NCBI RefSeq assembly: GCF_003967515.1
Contig: NZ_BIFQ01000001.1
Location: 4,650,001 to 4,714,000, forward strand
Reading direction: 5' to 3'
Length of the DNA: 64,000 bases
Origin: Dictyobacter aurantiacus
Lineage (GTDB): Bacteria; Chloroflexota; Ktedonobacteria; Ktedonobacterales; Ktedonobacteraceae
Below the pieces are notes generated by a model. The model did not search any database, was not told the origin of the DNA, and saw only the letters and a list, made by a program, of their open reading frames with translations. Positions 34,166 to 42,720 of this stretch are shown here, piece after piece. How positions within the stretch are numbered: the first letter of the stretch is position 1; every line of letters starts with the position of its first letter. A program made the translations under genes and the position numbers.

Positions 34166-34564
34166 TCAGTGTGAACTTATGTCCAGGTAGCCCTGACCGA
34201 CTGGCAGATTGCTACTGGCAATAATGATCTGTTCTATTGCGGGCTGTTTCCGCTTCAGCCAGCGTCTGCCATCGCCAACGTGTGGTGGAATCTTGCCGTG
34301 GCAATGGATGGTACAGAGCGGTTTCTGCTGCGAAATGGCGGGCAAATAAATAGCGCACTCGTCATAATCGATAATTAACACGGCATCCGTCTGCAACCAT
34401 TGTGGCGCGAGCATCGAAAGTATCTCTACAACCTCGGGCGCTTTCCAACCTGCCAGTGGGAGCCCCTTCGAATCGATGATGTCTGCGTTGATGTCCACAA
34501 TGTGGTTGGGATAACGGTTTTCCAGTGCATAAAGGCAGATCTGTAATGTGTCATATAGATGCAT
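34166..34564 (-). CDS. Hypothetical protein, 132 residues, stress-island operon leader
   Basis: Not recognised. An alpha/beta-like pattern with hydrophobic strands (HIVDINADIID, AVLIIDYDECAIYL, QIIIASSNLPVG) and a His/Cys-containing stretch (CTIHCHGKIPPHVG) that could bind a metal. No signal peptide or membrane segment. The ATG at 34564 follows a strong GGAGGAGGG, so longer upstream starts are rejected. First gene after the heptamer-array promoter 34671-34736 and co-directional with usp-usp-ATPase. Confidence 0.75.
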   Translation of the reverse strand: MHLYDTLQICLYALENRYPNHIVDINADIIDSKGLPLAGWKAPEVVEILSMLAPQWLQTDAVLIIDYDECAIYLPAISQQKPLCTIHCHGKIPPHVGDGRRWLKRKQPAIEQIIIASSNLPVGQGYLDISSH

Positions 34565-34670
34565 CGAAGCCCTCCTCCCTGTATGCATTGCGGGCCATGT
34601 ATGGTGGCCCCAAATTACCTTACCCCCGGCCTCGCGGTCCCTACGAAAATGTATCGGAATTTCTATGCTT

Positions 34671-34736
34671 ACCATAGCGCAATGACCTCTCAAATTGCTC
34701 TCATGCTCAGGCCTTGTCTCACATTGAGATCACAAT
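34671..34736 (-). promoter_or_regulatory. Heptamer-array promoter of the hyp-usp-usp-ATPase operon
   Basis: ATTGTGA (34736-34730), AATGTGA (34725-34719), CATGAGA (34705-34699) and TTTGAGA (34694-34688), spaced 11, 20 and 11. Then 11 nt and -10 TATGGT (34676-34671). Confidence 0.8.
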
Positions 34737-34835
34737 TCATGACGTGTCTGAGTCGGTGCGCTATTCGAGAAGCGCTTTGTGGCGCACCGCTATATATGGT
34801 CTGGTGACACAAGCAAAAAATGGGTTCCGCTCTGA

Positions 34836-34902
34836 TTTGTGATTGGATTGTGATGAGCTACGACGCGGGTGAGATCGTCCGGTGATGCGCCAGGCGTATC
34901 CT
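34836..34902 (+). promoter_or_regulatory. Heptamer-array promoter of the mgtA-like operon
   Basis: TTTGTGA (34836-34842), ATTGTGA (34847-34853), GGTGAGA (34868-34874) and CCGGTGA (34879-34885), spaced 11, 21 and 11. Then 11 nt and -10 TATCCT (34897-34902). Confidence 0.8.
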
Positions 34903-34971
34903 AAACACAAAATCGGCACGTGTGCCACGTTTCTGACTATTGAATCTGATTTGAGAGAGGCGCCAGGGCAT

Positions 34972-37560
34972 ATGAAAACGACCATTCAGGCACCTGCACA
35001 GGTGCCGGCATCCGAGGCATCAGATGAACTGTTGCGTTTATCTTTATCACAAATATTTGCTCGCCTGCAGACAGATGAACATGGTTTAAGCGATGCCGAG
35101 GCCGCTAGCCGCTTAGAGCGCTATGGTCCCAACGAGCCGGTGGCGACCGCGAAGAATACCTTGCTTGTCCAATTTCTGCGCCTCTTTCTTAATCCACTGG
35201 TCCTGATCCTGCTTTGCGCCAGCGGCATCTCTATTGCGCTGGGGGAGATCGTTGACGCGACCATCATCATCTCCATCGTGATGCTCAGCAATATTCTGAA
35301 TTTCGCCCAGACCTATCGCTCTCAGCGGATCGTGGAGCGGCTGCGGGCCGAGGTGGCGCCTACGGCTACCGTGCTTCGTGATGGGAACTGGCGGGATGTG
35401 CCGCGTCAGCAACTGGTGCCCGGGGACATCATCCGCCTGCGCGCCGGCGACCTGGTCGCCGCCGATGCTCGCCTGATCGAGGTGAATGATCTCCATGTGC
35501 AGCAGGCGGCGCTCACCGGTGAGTCGCTTCCGGTTGAGAAGCAACTCGATGGTGACGCGGCCGCGCCCGGTAACCTGGCTGAGATCCAGAATGGCGTCTT
35601 TCTGGGCACCTCGATCGTCAGTGGTAGTGGGCAGGCGGTCATCGTGGCGACCGGATTGCATACCTCCTTTGGGGATATCGCGTCCCACCTCGTGCAGCGG
35701 GCGCCGGAGACGGAGTTCGAGCGTGGCATCCGTCACTTTGGCCTGCTGATTATGCAGACCGTCTTCTTTCTGGTGATCTTTATCGTCATGGTAGGCCTGA
35801 TCGGCAGGCATCCACCCTTTGAGACCGTGCTTTTTGCTATCGCGCTGGCCGTTGGACTGACACCTGAATTTCTGCCTATGATCACCACGGTCACCCTCGG
35901 GCAGGGGGCTATGCGCATGGCGAAGCGCAAGGTGATCGTCAAGCGCCTGGAATCGATCCAGAACTTCGGCAGCATCGATATTCTGTGCAGCGATAAGACC
36001 GGGACCATCACCAGCGGTGAGACCCACCTGGATTCGGCTCTGGGGCTCGACGAGCGGCCCTCGCCGCGTGTTTTTTTGCTGGGCTACCTGAATAGCTCCT
36101 ATGAAACCGGCTTTAAGAGTCCACTGGATGCGGCCATCCTGGCCGAACCCGCCCCGGATGTGCAGGGTTATCGCAAGCTGGACGAGATTCCCTTTGATTT
36201 TGAGCGCCGCCTGCTCTCGATAGTGGTACAGCACGAGGACCAGGCGTTACTCATCACCAAGGGCGCGCCCGAGAGCGTGCTGGCGCACTGTACGACCTAT
36301 GAACTCGATGGCGAGCAGCATCCGCTGGAGAGCCCGGCTGGGGAACAATATAACGCGGCGACCGCGATCTATCGCCGGTTGAGTGAGCAGGGATATCGCC
36401 TGTTGGCCGTGGCCCATCGTACCCTGCCCGTGCGATCCCGTTACAGCACGGCCGATGAGCAGCAACTGGTCCTGCAGGGCTTCCTGGTCTTCGCTGATCC
36501 CATAAAAGAGGACGTGGCTCAGGTCCTGCAGGATCTCAGGCGCGACGGTGTGCAGGTAAAGATTATCTCGGGCGACAACGAATTGGTGACGCGCCACGTC
36601 TGCGAACAGGTAGGACTGGAGAGCCCGCGCGTCGTCCTGGGTCAGGAGATCGAACGTATGTCGGATACCGCCCTGGTCCAGGTGGTGGAGCAGGTGAATA
36701 TCTTCGCCCGCGTCTCTCCCGTCCAGAAGAACAGGATCATCCAGGCGCTTAAGATCCGCAAGCATGTGGTGGGCTATATGGGCGATGGCATCAATGACGC
36801 TCCATCGCTGCATACCGCTGATGTCGGTATCTCGGTGGCCTCGGCCGTCGATGTGGCCCGCGATGCCGCATCGATCATCCTGCTTGAGCAGAGCCTGCAG
36901 GTGCTGCACCAGGGCATCCTGGAGGGGCGCAAAGCCTTCGGCAACGTCATCAAATACCTCTTGATGGGCACCAGTTCCAACTTCGGCAATATGTTCAGCA
37001 TGGCCGGCGCCTACGTCTTCCTGCCCTTCCTGCCCATGCTAGCGACGCAGATTCTGCTCAACAACTTCCTCTATGACTTCGCCCAGATTACCATCCCGAC
37101 CGACAATGTCGACGCGGCCTATGTGAAGAAGCCGCAGCACTGGGATATTGGCCTGATTCGCCGCTTTATGATCTTTATCGGCCCCATCAGCTCGATCTTT
37201 GATTTCCTGACCTTTTTCCTGATGCTCCGCGTCTTTCAGGCAGGCGAAGCGCTCTTCCACACCGGCTGGTTCGTCGAATCGCTGGCTACGCAGACCCTGG
37301 TCATCTTTATTATCCGTACCGTGGGCAATCCATTCCGCAGTCGGCCAAGCATCCCACTGACCATAACTACGGTTGGAGTCGTGCTGATTGGGGCTATTCT
37401 CCCCTTTACCCCCCTCAGCCGTCCACTTGGATTCACTCCGCTGCCGCCCCTGTACTTCTTATTCCTGGGCCTGATGGTCGCCGTCTACCTGTTCCTCGTC
37501 CAACTCGTCAAAGGCTGGCTGATGAGGAATCTCGCCAACCACGCTGTACGTACTAAGTAG
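34972..37560 (+). CDS. Magnesium-importing P-type ATPase, MgtA-like
   Basis: 862-residue P-type ATPase: cation-ATPase N-terminal domain (about 20-90), actuator TGESLPVEK, membrane motif LTPEFLPMITTVTLGQGA (typical of MgtA/MgtB), phosphorylation loop CSDKTGTITSG, hinge MGDGINDAPSLH and a C-terminal six-helix region. Expected to import Mg2+ across the inner membrane. The ATG at 34972 follows AGAGAGG; a longer reading begins near the -10. It forms an operon with the VIT1-like gene, controlled by a heptamer array. CtpF, a cation ATPase, is a DosR-regulon member in mycobacteria. Confidence 0.9.
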   Translation: MKTTIQAPAQVPASEASDELLRLSLSQIFARLQTDEHGLSDAEAASRLERYGPNEPVATAKNTLLVQFLRLFLNPLVLILLCASGISIALGEIVDATIIISIVMLSNILNFAQTYRSQRIVERLRAEVAPTATVLRDGNWRDVPRQQLVPGDIIRLRAGDLVAADARLIEVNDLHVQQAALTGESLPVEKQLDGDAAAPGNLAEIQNGVFLGTSIVSGSGQAVIVATGLHTSFGDIASHLVQRAPETEFERGIRHFGLLIMQTVFFLVIFIVMVGLIGRHPPFETVLFAIALAVGLTPEFLPMITTVTLGQGAMRMAKRKVIVKRLESIQNFGSIDILCSDKTGTITSGETHLDSALGLDERPSPRVFLLGYLNSSYETGFKSPLDAAILAEPAPDVQGYRKLDEIPFDFERRLLSIVVQHEDQALLITKGAPESVLAHCTTYELDGEQHPLESPAGEQYNAATAIYRRLSEQGYRLLAVAHRTLPVRSRYSTADEQQLVLQGFLVFADPIKEDVAQVLQDLRRDGVQVKIISGDNELVTRHVCEQVGLESPRVVLGQEIERMSDTALVQVVEQVNIFARVSPVQKNRIIQALKIRKHVVGYMGDGINDAPSLHTADVGISVASAVDVARDAASIILLEQSLQVLHQGILEGRKAFGNVIKYLLMGTSSNFGNMFSMAGAYVFLPFLPMLATQILLNNFLYDFAQITIPTDNVDAAYVKKPQHWDIGLIRRFMIFIGPISSIFDFLTFFLMLRVFQAGEALFHTGWFVESLATQTLVIFIIRTVGNPFRSRPSIPLTITTVGVVLIGAILPFTPLSRPLGFTPLPPLYFLFLGLMVAVYLFLVQLVKGWLMRNLANHAVRTK

Positions 37561-37602
37561 AACTGAACGTTCCGTATATTTTTAAGAAGGAAGATTATTG
37601 TT

Positions 37603-38295
37603 ATGCCGCAAACACCGCATGTGGAGAAGCATTTTACCGCGGGCGAACTGGTGCGTGATATTGTAATTGGTATGTCCGACGGACTGACGGTTCCATTCGC
37701 ACTGGCGGCTGGCCTATCGGGAGCCGTCAGCTCAACGACAATTGTTGTAACGGCCGGATTGGCCGAGATCGCCGCCGGTTCGATCGCTATGGGATTGGGT
37801 GGCTATCTGGCCGCCAGGAGCGACGCGGAACACTATAGCAGCGAACGCCGCCGTGAACAACTGGAGATCAAGGAAAAGACTGACGTCGAAAAAACGGAGG
37901 TTAGCGATATCTTCCAACAGTATGGTCTGACCGCCGAACAGAGCGCGCCGCTGGTCGAGGCGCTGAGCCAGAAGCCGGACGCCTGGATTGATTTCATGAT
38001 GCGCTTCGAGCTTGGCCTGGAGGAGCCTGATCCTAAACGTGCCTTTAGCAGCGCCATCACGATCGCCCTTTCCTACATCGTCGGCGGCCTGATACCGTTG
38101 AGCCCCTATATCTTGTTGCCGGTGGCCAGAACGGCCCTGCTGACCTCGGTCGTCGTGACCCTGCTGGCCCTGCTCATCTTTGGATATATCAAAGGGCGCT
38201 TCACCGGCACAAATCCGCTGCGTAGCGGCATCCAGACCGCCCTGATCGGCGGCCTGGCCGCGGCCGTCGCTTTCTTCATCGCCCGCCTGATCTAA
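37603..38295 (+). CDS. VIT1/CCC1-family iron/manganese transporter
   Basis: 230-residue membrane protein: RDIVIGMSDGLTVPFALAAGLSG at 19-41 (given by its core GMSDGLTVPFALAAG), then LAEIAAGSIAMGLGGYLAARS, the family hallmark first helices, a Glu-rich cytoplasmic metal-binding stretch (85-130) and three C-terminal helices. VIT-family proteins move Fe2+ or Mn2+ out of the cytoplasm. It follows the MgtA-like gene by 42 bp with AAGAAGG before the start, so both are co-transcribed in the stress regulon. Confidence 0.9.
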   Translation: MPQTPHVEKHFTAGELVRDIVIGMSDGLTVPFALAAGLSGAVSSTTIVVTAGLAEIAAGSIAMGLGGYLAARSDAEHYSSERRREQLEIKEKTDVEKTEVSDIFQQYGLTAEQSAPLVEALSQKPDAWIDFMMRFELGLEEPDPKRAFSSAITIALSYIVGGLIPLSPYILLPVARTALLTSVVVTLLALLIFGYIKGRFTGTNPLRSGIQTALIGGLAAAVAFFIARLI

Positions 38296-38371
38296 AGCTG
38301 TATTGCCCTCCTTCACAGTAACTCTTTTGAGTGCCGAAGGCGCGTAGTGTCAGGGGCCGAAGGCATGAATC

Positions 38372-39595
38372 TCAGGTGTCAGCCACAGCCAGCAGTGGTA
38401 GCGCAACAAAGAACGTCGTCCCCTGCCCCTCCTGGGATTGGAACCAGATGTCGCCGCCCTGGCGCTTGATCAACTCGCGACTGAGGTATAGCCCCAGTCC
38501 CGTTCCACAGAGACCATGGGATTGGGCGTTGGTGGCGCGGACAAAGCGCCCAAAGATCTGTGCCTGCTGGCAGGCCGGGATGCCGATGCCCTGGTCTTTG
38601 ATCTTTATAAGCACCTGTTGGCTCTCAACCTGTTTCTCCAGGGTGATCTGGATCGGTCCCCCGCCGGGGCTGTATTTGATGGCATTGGTGAGCAGGTTGG
38701 TGAATACCTGTTCGGTGAGCATGACGTCGATCGAGACGATGAGGAATGGATCCTGCGCGATAATCATCAACTGGTGGTCGGGGGTTATGGACTGATGGCG
38801 CTGGGTGACGCGTTTCACCAGTGAGACCAGGTCGGTCACCTCTTCCACCAGTTCCAGGTGTCCCGCCTGCAGGCGCGTGACATCCAGCAGGTCATTGGTG
38901 AGCGTAACCAGGCGCCGGGTGGCCTGGTCGATATGCTGCAGCGATTCCCGCTGCTCCTCCGTTAACATCGGAGTGTGCTGGCGCCCCATCTGTCTCTGGA
39001 AGAGTTCGACGAAGCCCTGGAGCACGGATAGCGGATTGCGCAACTCATGGGCCGCGATGCTGATGAATTCATCCTTTAGCTCCTCGGCCTCTTTCATGGC
39101 TGAGCCATCCTGGTGCACCACCATAGCGATCGGTGTAATATCGTGCCAGGCGACGGCGGCGCCACCGATCGTCATGGTTTCCGGTGTACTCCTGCTGGTA
39201 TGCCGCCGGGGATGCTGCGCGACGTATGCCTGCTGATACAGAGGGGATGCGGTGACGAGATACTCGCTCTGTTCAGAGCGCTCATTGACGATGGTAACGG
39301 AGATATCTTGCTGGTGATGGCCGCGCAAAGCCTGGCACGCGGGCGCGTAGAGCAGTGCCTGCAACGCTTGCCGCCCCTGCGGGGACTGTTCCAATCTGCT
39401 GCGCAGCAGATTGGCCGGCCGATTTTCACGCACGATATGTTGTTGTGTATCAAACAACGTCACTCCATCATGAATGCTCTGGAAGATCGCATTCAGCAAT
39501 TGCAATGATGTCTGCTCATCATGTTCATTGAGCAGTGCCGCGTCATTCTGATTGAGCGCGGCAAACTGTTCGTCTGCGCTGAGATGTGGATGCAT
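38372..39595 (-). CDS. Soluble PAS-type sensor histidine kinase
   Basis: 407 residues with no membrane segment. A PAS-like sensor region (about 28-160) is followed by HisKA with the phospho-acceptor His183 (FISIAAHELRNPLSV) and an HATPase domain with N-box Asn304 (LLTNAIKYSP), G1 DQGIGIP and G2 GTGLGLYLS. Cytoplasmic sensing (redox, ligand or energy state) is implied. It is divergent from the response-regulator gene across 305 bp. Convergent with the VIT1-like gene. No good ribosome-binding site was seen before 39595. Confidence 0.9.
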   Translation of the reverse strand: MHPHLSADEQFAALNQNDAALLNEHDEQTSLQLLNAIFQSIHDGVTLFDTQQHIVRENRPANLLRSRLEQSPQGRQALQALLYAPACQALRGHHQQDISVTIVNERSEQSEYLVTASPLYQQAYVAQHPRRHTSRSTPETMTIGGAAVAWHDITPIAMVVHQDGSAMKEAEELKDEFISIAAHELRNPLSVLQGFVELFQRQMGRQHTPMLTEEQRESLQHIDQATRRLVTLTNDLLDVTRLQAGHLELVEEVTDLVSLVKRVTQRHQSITPDHQLMIIAQDPFLIVSIDVMLTEQVFTNLLTNAIKYSPGGGPIQITLEKQVESQQVLIKIKDQGIGIPACQQAQIFGRFVRATNAQSHGLCGTGLGLYLSRELIKRQGGDIWFQSQEGQGTTFFVALPLLAVADT

Positions 39596-39619
39596 TGCTT
39601 ACCCGCATTTGTAATAGCT

Positions 39620-39750
39620 GGCTCTCCGTCTTTTAGTGGAAGCGGGGTGCAGGGGCAGCAGCCCCTGACGGAGCGCGACGGCAGGCATGCTGGGGGCATG
39701 CCAGTCCTCGCACCCCCCTCTCCGTCCCTCCATGGGAAGGACGGAGAGCC
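39620..39750. repeat. Family 2 repeat inside an 11-bp inverted pair
   Basis: GGCTCTCCGTC (39620-39630) is inverted at 39740-39750. Between lie CAGGGGCAGCAGCCCCTG and GGCATGCTGGGGGCATGCC hairpins, as in the blocks at 5073 and 29740. It separates the divergent kinase and regulator genes. Confidence 0.75.
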
Positions 39751-39900
39751 TAACAGTTCTTCTTTTCTTTATCTGAAGCAATATGAACATATTTGAACTA
39801 TCATGGATCATCCTTTATCATAGAAGCAAAAAGACAATCTTGCAAGGGCTGTTCTGGCCCGGTTGCTGTGTTCAAGGTGGATATGGGAGGAGCGACAATA

Positions 39901-40620
39901 ATGACGATCAAGAAGTATACCGTTCTGGTGGCCGATGACGATCCGCAACTCTTGCGCCTGGTGACGCGCAGCCTGGAACTGGAAGGCTTTCATGTTCTTA
40001 ACGCCCACGATGGGGAAGAGGCGCTGGTCATGATCGAGGCGAATCCTCCTGATCTGGTACTCCTCGACGTAATGATGCCACACATGGATGGCTTTACCGC
40101 CTGTCAGAAGATACGGGAGTTCTCGCAGGTGCCGATCATCATCATTACAGCGCGCGGGCGAGACAGCGATAAGGTGCGGGGTCTGAACCTGGGGGCTGAC
40201 GACTATCTGACCAAGCCCTTTAGCATTGAAGAACTGGTGGCGCGGGTGCGGGCCGTGTTACGGCGTTCGCAGTTTGTCGCGCAGGAGCAGATGCTGGCGG
40301 CCCGTTCAAAGCTTACCATCGGCGCCATCGAGATCGATTGCGAGCAGCGCCTGGTGACGGTGCATGGCGCAGAGGTGGTCCTGACACCGACCGAGTATCG
40401 TATTCTAGCCTACCTGATGCAGAACGCCGGCCGCATCTTAACCCAGGATCTCTTGCTGGAGCACATCTGGGGACCTGAATATACGGGAGAAAGCCATATG
40501 TTGCAGGTCAGCATCAACCGCCTGCGCCGCAAGATCGAGCCTGATCCATCCCACCCCACCTACATCCACACGAAAATTGGCGTTGGCTATCAGTTCGCGT
40601 CCCACCCCAAACTTCCATAA
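39901..40620 (+). CDS. PhoB/OmpR-family response regulator
   Basis: 239 residues: a receiver domain 1-120 with acidic pocket Asp12/Asp13, phospho-acceptor Asp56 (LLDVMMP) and Lys105 (LTKPF), and a winged-helix OmpR/PhoB DNA-binding domain at about 140-235 (LTPTEYRILAYLMQNAGRIL, then RRKIEPDP and GVGYQF). The ATG at 39901 follows GGGAGGAGC. Partner of the divergent kinase. Proteins of this class bind direct repeats of about 7 bp spaced 11 bp, exactly the array found upstream of ten stress-island genes, so it is the best candidate activator. That link is inference. Confidence 0.93.
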   Translation: MTIKKYTVLVADDDPQLLRLVTRSLELEGFHVLNAHDGEEALVMIEANPPDLVLLDVMMPHMDGFTACQKIREFSQVPIIIITARGRDSDKVRGLNLGADDYLTKPFSIEELVARVRAVLRRSQFVAQEQMLAARSKLTIGAIEIDCEQRLVTVHGAEVVLTPTEYRILAYLMQNAGRILTQDLLLEHIWGPEYTGESHMLQVSINRLRRKIEPDPSHPTYIHTKIGVGYQFASHPKLP

Positions 40621-40626
40621 CAGGCA

Positions 40627-40692
40627 TCTGTGATCTGGTTGTGCCACCAGGCCGGGTTTTGAGAAGTATCTGTGATGAGAGAGCGTTATCCT
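40627..40692 (+). promoter_or_regulatory. Heptamer-array promoter of the usp gene at 40756
   Basis: TCTGTGA (40627-40633), GTTGTGC (40638-40644), TTTGAGA (40658-40664) and TCTGTGA (40669-40675), spaced 11, 20 and 11. Then 11 nt and -10 TATCCT (40687-40692). It begins seven bases after the regulator's stop codon. Confidence 0.82.
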
Positions 40693-40755
40693 ACTGGTAG
40701 CAAAAAAAATACATCTACAACCCCATCTCAATGATGAGGTGAAAGGAGCCCGGCC

Positions 40756-41778
40756 ATGTTGGGGCACATTCTTGTACCGTTAGATGGTTCACACCGTGAT
40801 GAGCAGATCCTACCCATGGTTGCGCGCCTGGCTCGCGCGGCGCATGCCAGGGTTACCCTGATCACGATTATCGCGCTGCCTTCCGAATATTATGCGTATC
40901 CAATGTGGTCGGGGCCCGTGCCGGCCAACATGGTCGAACGTGACGCGCAGGAGGCGGAGGAGCATCTGAAGCACCTGAAGCAGAGCCAGATGCTGCGCGA
41001 CCTTGAGGTGACTATCTCGGTCTTCTCTGGTTTCCCGGTGCAGGAACTGGAGGACGCGATTGAGCGTGAGCACGTTGATCTGGTGATGATGTGTAGCCAT
41101 GGTGATGTCGGCTTCAAACGCCTGGTGCTGGGAAGCGTAGCGCAGCAGATGGTGCGCCATAGCAGTGTGCCAGTGCTGATCCTAAAGGAGCAGCGACAGG
41201 GCCAGCCCATGCTCGGCAAAGGGATGCCATTCCAATTTACGGTGGCACTCGATGGTTCACCCGGAGCGGAATCGGTCTTGCATATCGCCGCCACCTTAAG
41301 CGCGTTGCTCTCGGCCCCTGAGCCCGGAAAGCTGCATCTACTCCGCGTGGTACAGCCCATCTATGCCGTCGCCCCCCAGGGTAACGAGACCGTCTCGCAG
41401 GCCAACGTCAAAGCCATGGAAGAGGCCGAAGCCTACCTGCAAGATGTGACGAAGCGGATTCTGCTGCAGTTGATGCCAGATACGCTGCTCGACATAACTA
41501 TGTCAGTGCGTACCGATGAGGACGTGGCCACCGCCCTGATGCAGGTGGCGCGCGAAGACGAGGCGCGCATGATGGGGCCTTCGGGCGGCATCGCCCTGGC
41601 GACGCATGGCAGGCATGGCGTTCCACGCTGGCTCCTGGGCAGTGTCACCGAGCACGTCCTGGGACACGCCTCGTTCCCCCTGCTGATCGTCCGCCAGGAG
41701 ACCGTCGAGCCCCAGGAAGGCCACGGCGAACAGCCCGAACACCACGAGCACGCATATCATCCCTTCGCCATGTTTTAA
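40756..41778 (+). CDS. Universal stress protein, two Usp domains (7)
   Basis: 340 residues: LGHILVPLDGS start, domain 1 loop SHGDVGFKRLVLGS, domain 2 opening FTVALDGSPG and loop THGRHGVPRWLLGS. It has a His/Glu/Pro-rich C-terminal tail (after about 318) absent from the other copies. AAAGGAG precedes the ATG. Its own heptamer-array promoter sits directly downstream of the response-regulator gene. It is followed by a tandem-repeat block. Confidence 0.93.
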   Translation: MLGHILVPLDGSHRDEQILPMVARLARAAHARVTLITIIALPSEYYAYPMWSGPVPANMVERDAQEAEEHLKHLKQSQMLRDLEVTISVFSGFPVQELEDAIEREHVDLVMMCSHGDVGFKRLVLGSVAQQMVRHSSVPVLILKEQRQGQPMLGKGMPFQFTVALDGSPGAESVLHIAATLSALLSAPEPGKLHLLRVVQPIYAVAPQGNETVSQANVKAMEEAEAYLQDVTKRILLQLMPDTLLDITMSVRTDEDVATALMQVAREDEARMMGPSGGIALATHGRHGVPRWLLGSVTEHVLGHASFPLLIVRQETVEPQEGHGEQPEHHEHAYHPFAMF

Positions 41779-41786
41779 CAAGCTTA

Positions 41787-42290
41787 TAGAGTGATGCAAC
41801 CGGAGCACATCCGTGCTCCGGCCGCATCACTCTATAATAATCATATAATGGCGTCCCTGAGGAGCACTTATACTCCGGTCGCATCACTCTGTAATAATCA
41901 TATGTGGTGGTGCCCCTGGGCGTATCCGTGCTCCGGTCGCATCACTCTATAATAATCATATAATGGTACCCCTGAGGAGCGCTTATACTCTGGTCGCATC
42001 ACTCTATAATAATCATATGGTGATGCCCCTGAGGAGCGCTTATACTCCGGTCGCAGCGCTCTATAATAATCTATAATGGTGCCCCTGGGCGTATCCGTGC
42101 TCCGGCCGCATCACTCTATAATAATCATATAATGGTGCCCCTGGGGCGCATCCGTGCTCCGGCCGCATCACTCTATAATAATCATATGGTGGTGCCCCTG
42201 AGGAGCACTTATATTCCGGTCGCATCGCTCTATAATAATCATATAATGGTGGTGCCCCTGGGGCGCGGATGCGCCCCAGGGGCACCACCA
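41787..42290. repeat. Eight-copy ~57-bp tandem repeat ending in a palindrome
   Basis: CTCTATAATAATC starts at 41830, 41887, 41945, 42002, 42059, 42114, 42171 and 42228 (periods 57, 58, 57, 57, 55, 57, 57). Between these lie two alternating insert types, one with GAGGAGC-CTTATACTCC and one with GGGCGTATCCGTGCTCC, each able to fold. The array begins with an inverted TAGAGTGATGC/GCATCACTCTA pair and ends with a 20-bp-arm hairpin (42247-42266 / 42271-42290). 57 bp is 19 codons, but the 58- and 55-bp periods break any frame, so coding is unlikely. Confidence 0.9.
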
Positions 42291-42300
42291 TATAAACCAG

Positions 42301-42355
42301 TGCGGCCGCGCACGCGGCCGCCCGTGCGGGGGCGCTCACGTGCGCCAGTAAAAGA
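42301..42355. repeat. GC box of the palindromic repeat family
   Basis: GCGGCCGCGCACGCGGCCGC followed by CGTGCGGGGGCGCTCACGTGCGCC, matching the outer part of the blocks at 11804 and 19508. It shows that the tandem array belongs to the same composite repeat family. Confidence 0.7.
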
Positions 42356-42537
42356 AAATACACACAGCCCTTTCTTCGCGGTTCAAAGATGAGAAATATT
42401 CCTGAAAAACAACGTAATAAAAATAACTTACCTGTGTGTCTCACATTTCTCAACCGCCTCTCCCGAAAAGCGCGGCATACTTAATGATCCCTTTTTCTGC
42501 CTGATCAGAAAAAATCAAAATTTGCCAACAAAAATCC

Positions 42538-42595
42538 TTGATTTTTTGATCTTTCATCGGTATACTTAAATGTAATCGATACCGGAATCGATTAC
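42538..42595 (+). promoter_or_regulatory. lacI promoter with palindromic operator
   Basis: -35 TTGATT (42538-42543), 17-bp spacer and -10 TATACT (42561-42566). A perfect operator-like palindrome GTAATCGAT-ACCGGA-ATCGATTAC (42572-42595) covers the expected start site. Sequence and place fit autorepression by the LacI protein. Confidence 0.82.
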
Positions 42596-42720
42596 GAAAC
42601 CGCTTTGGTCCGATGAATTGATATTTTTCGCATTTGCCTTCGCTTTCTGTATGTTCATCATAACAGAGAGTAGCGCGAGTAGGATTGGCATTGTCGCCCA
42701 TCCATGAGGATACGTTATTT

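Noticed and set aside
41787..42290. CRISPR array
   Set aside because: The stretches between conserved segments are not unique; they fall into two recurring types, and no cas gene is present. It is a simple tandem repeat.
42061..42453. A repetitive 130-codon protein on the minus strand across the tandem array
   Set aside because: Repeat periods of 55 and 58 bp destroy the frame, no start site is convincing, and the sequence is built from the dispersed DNA repeat.
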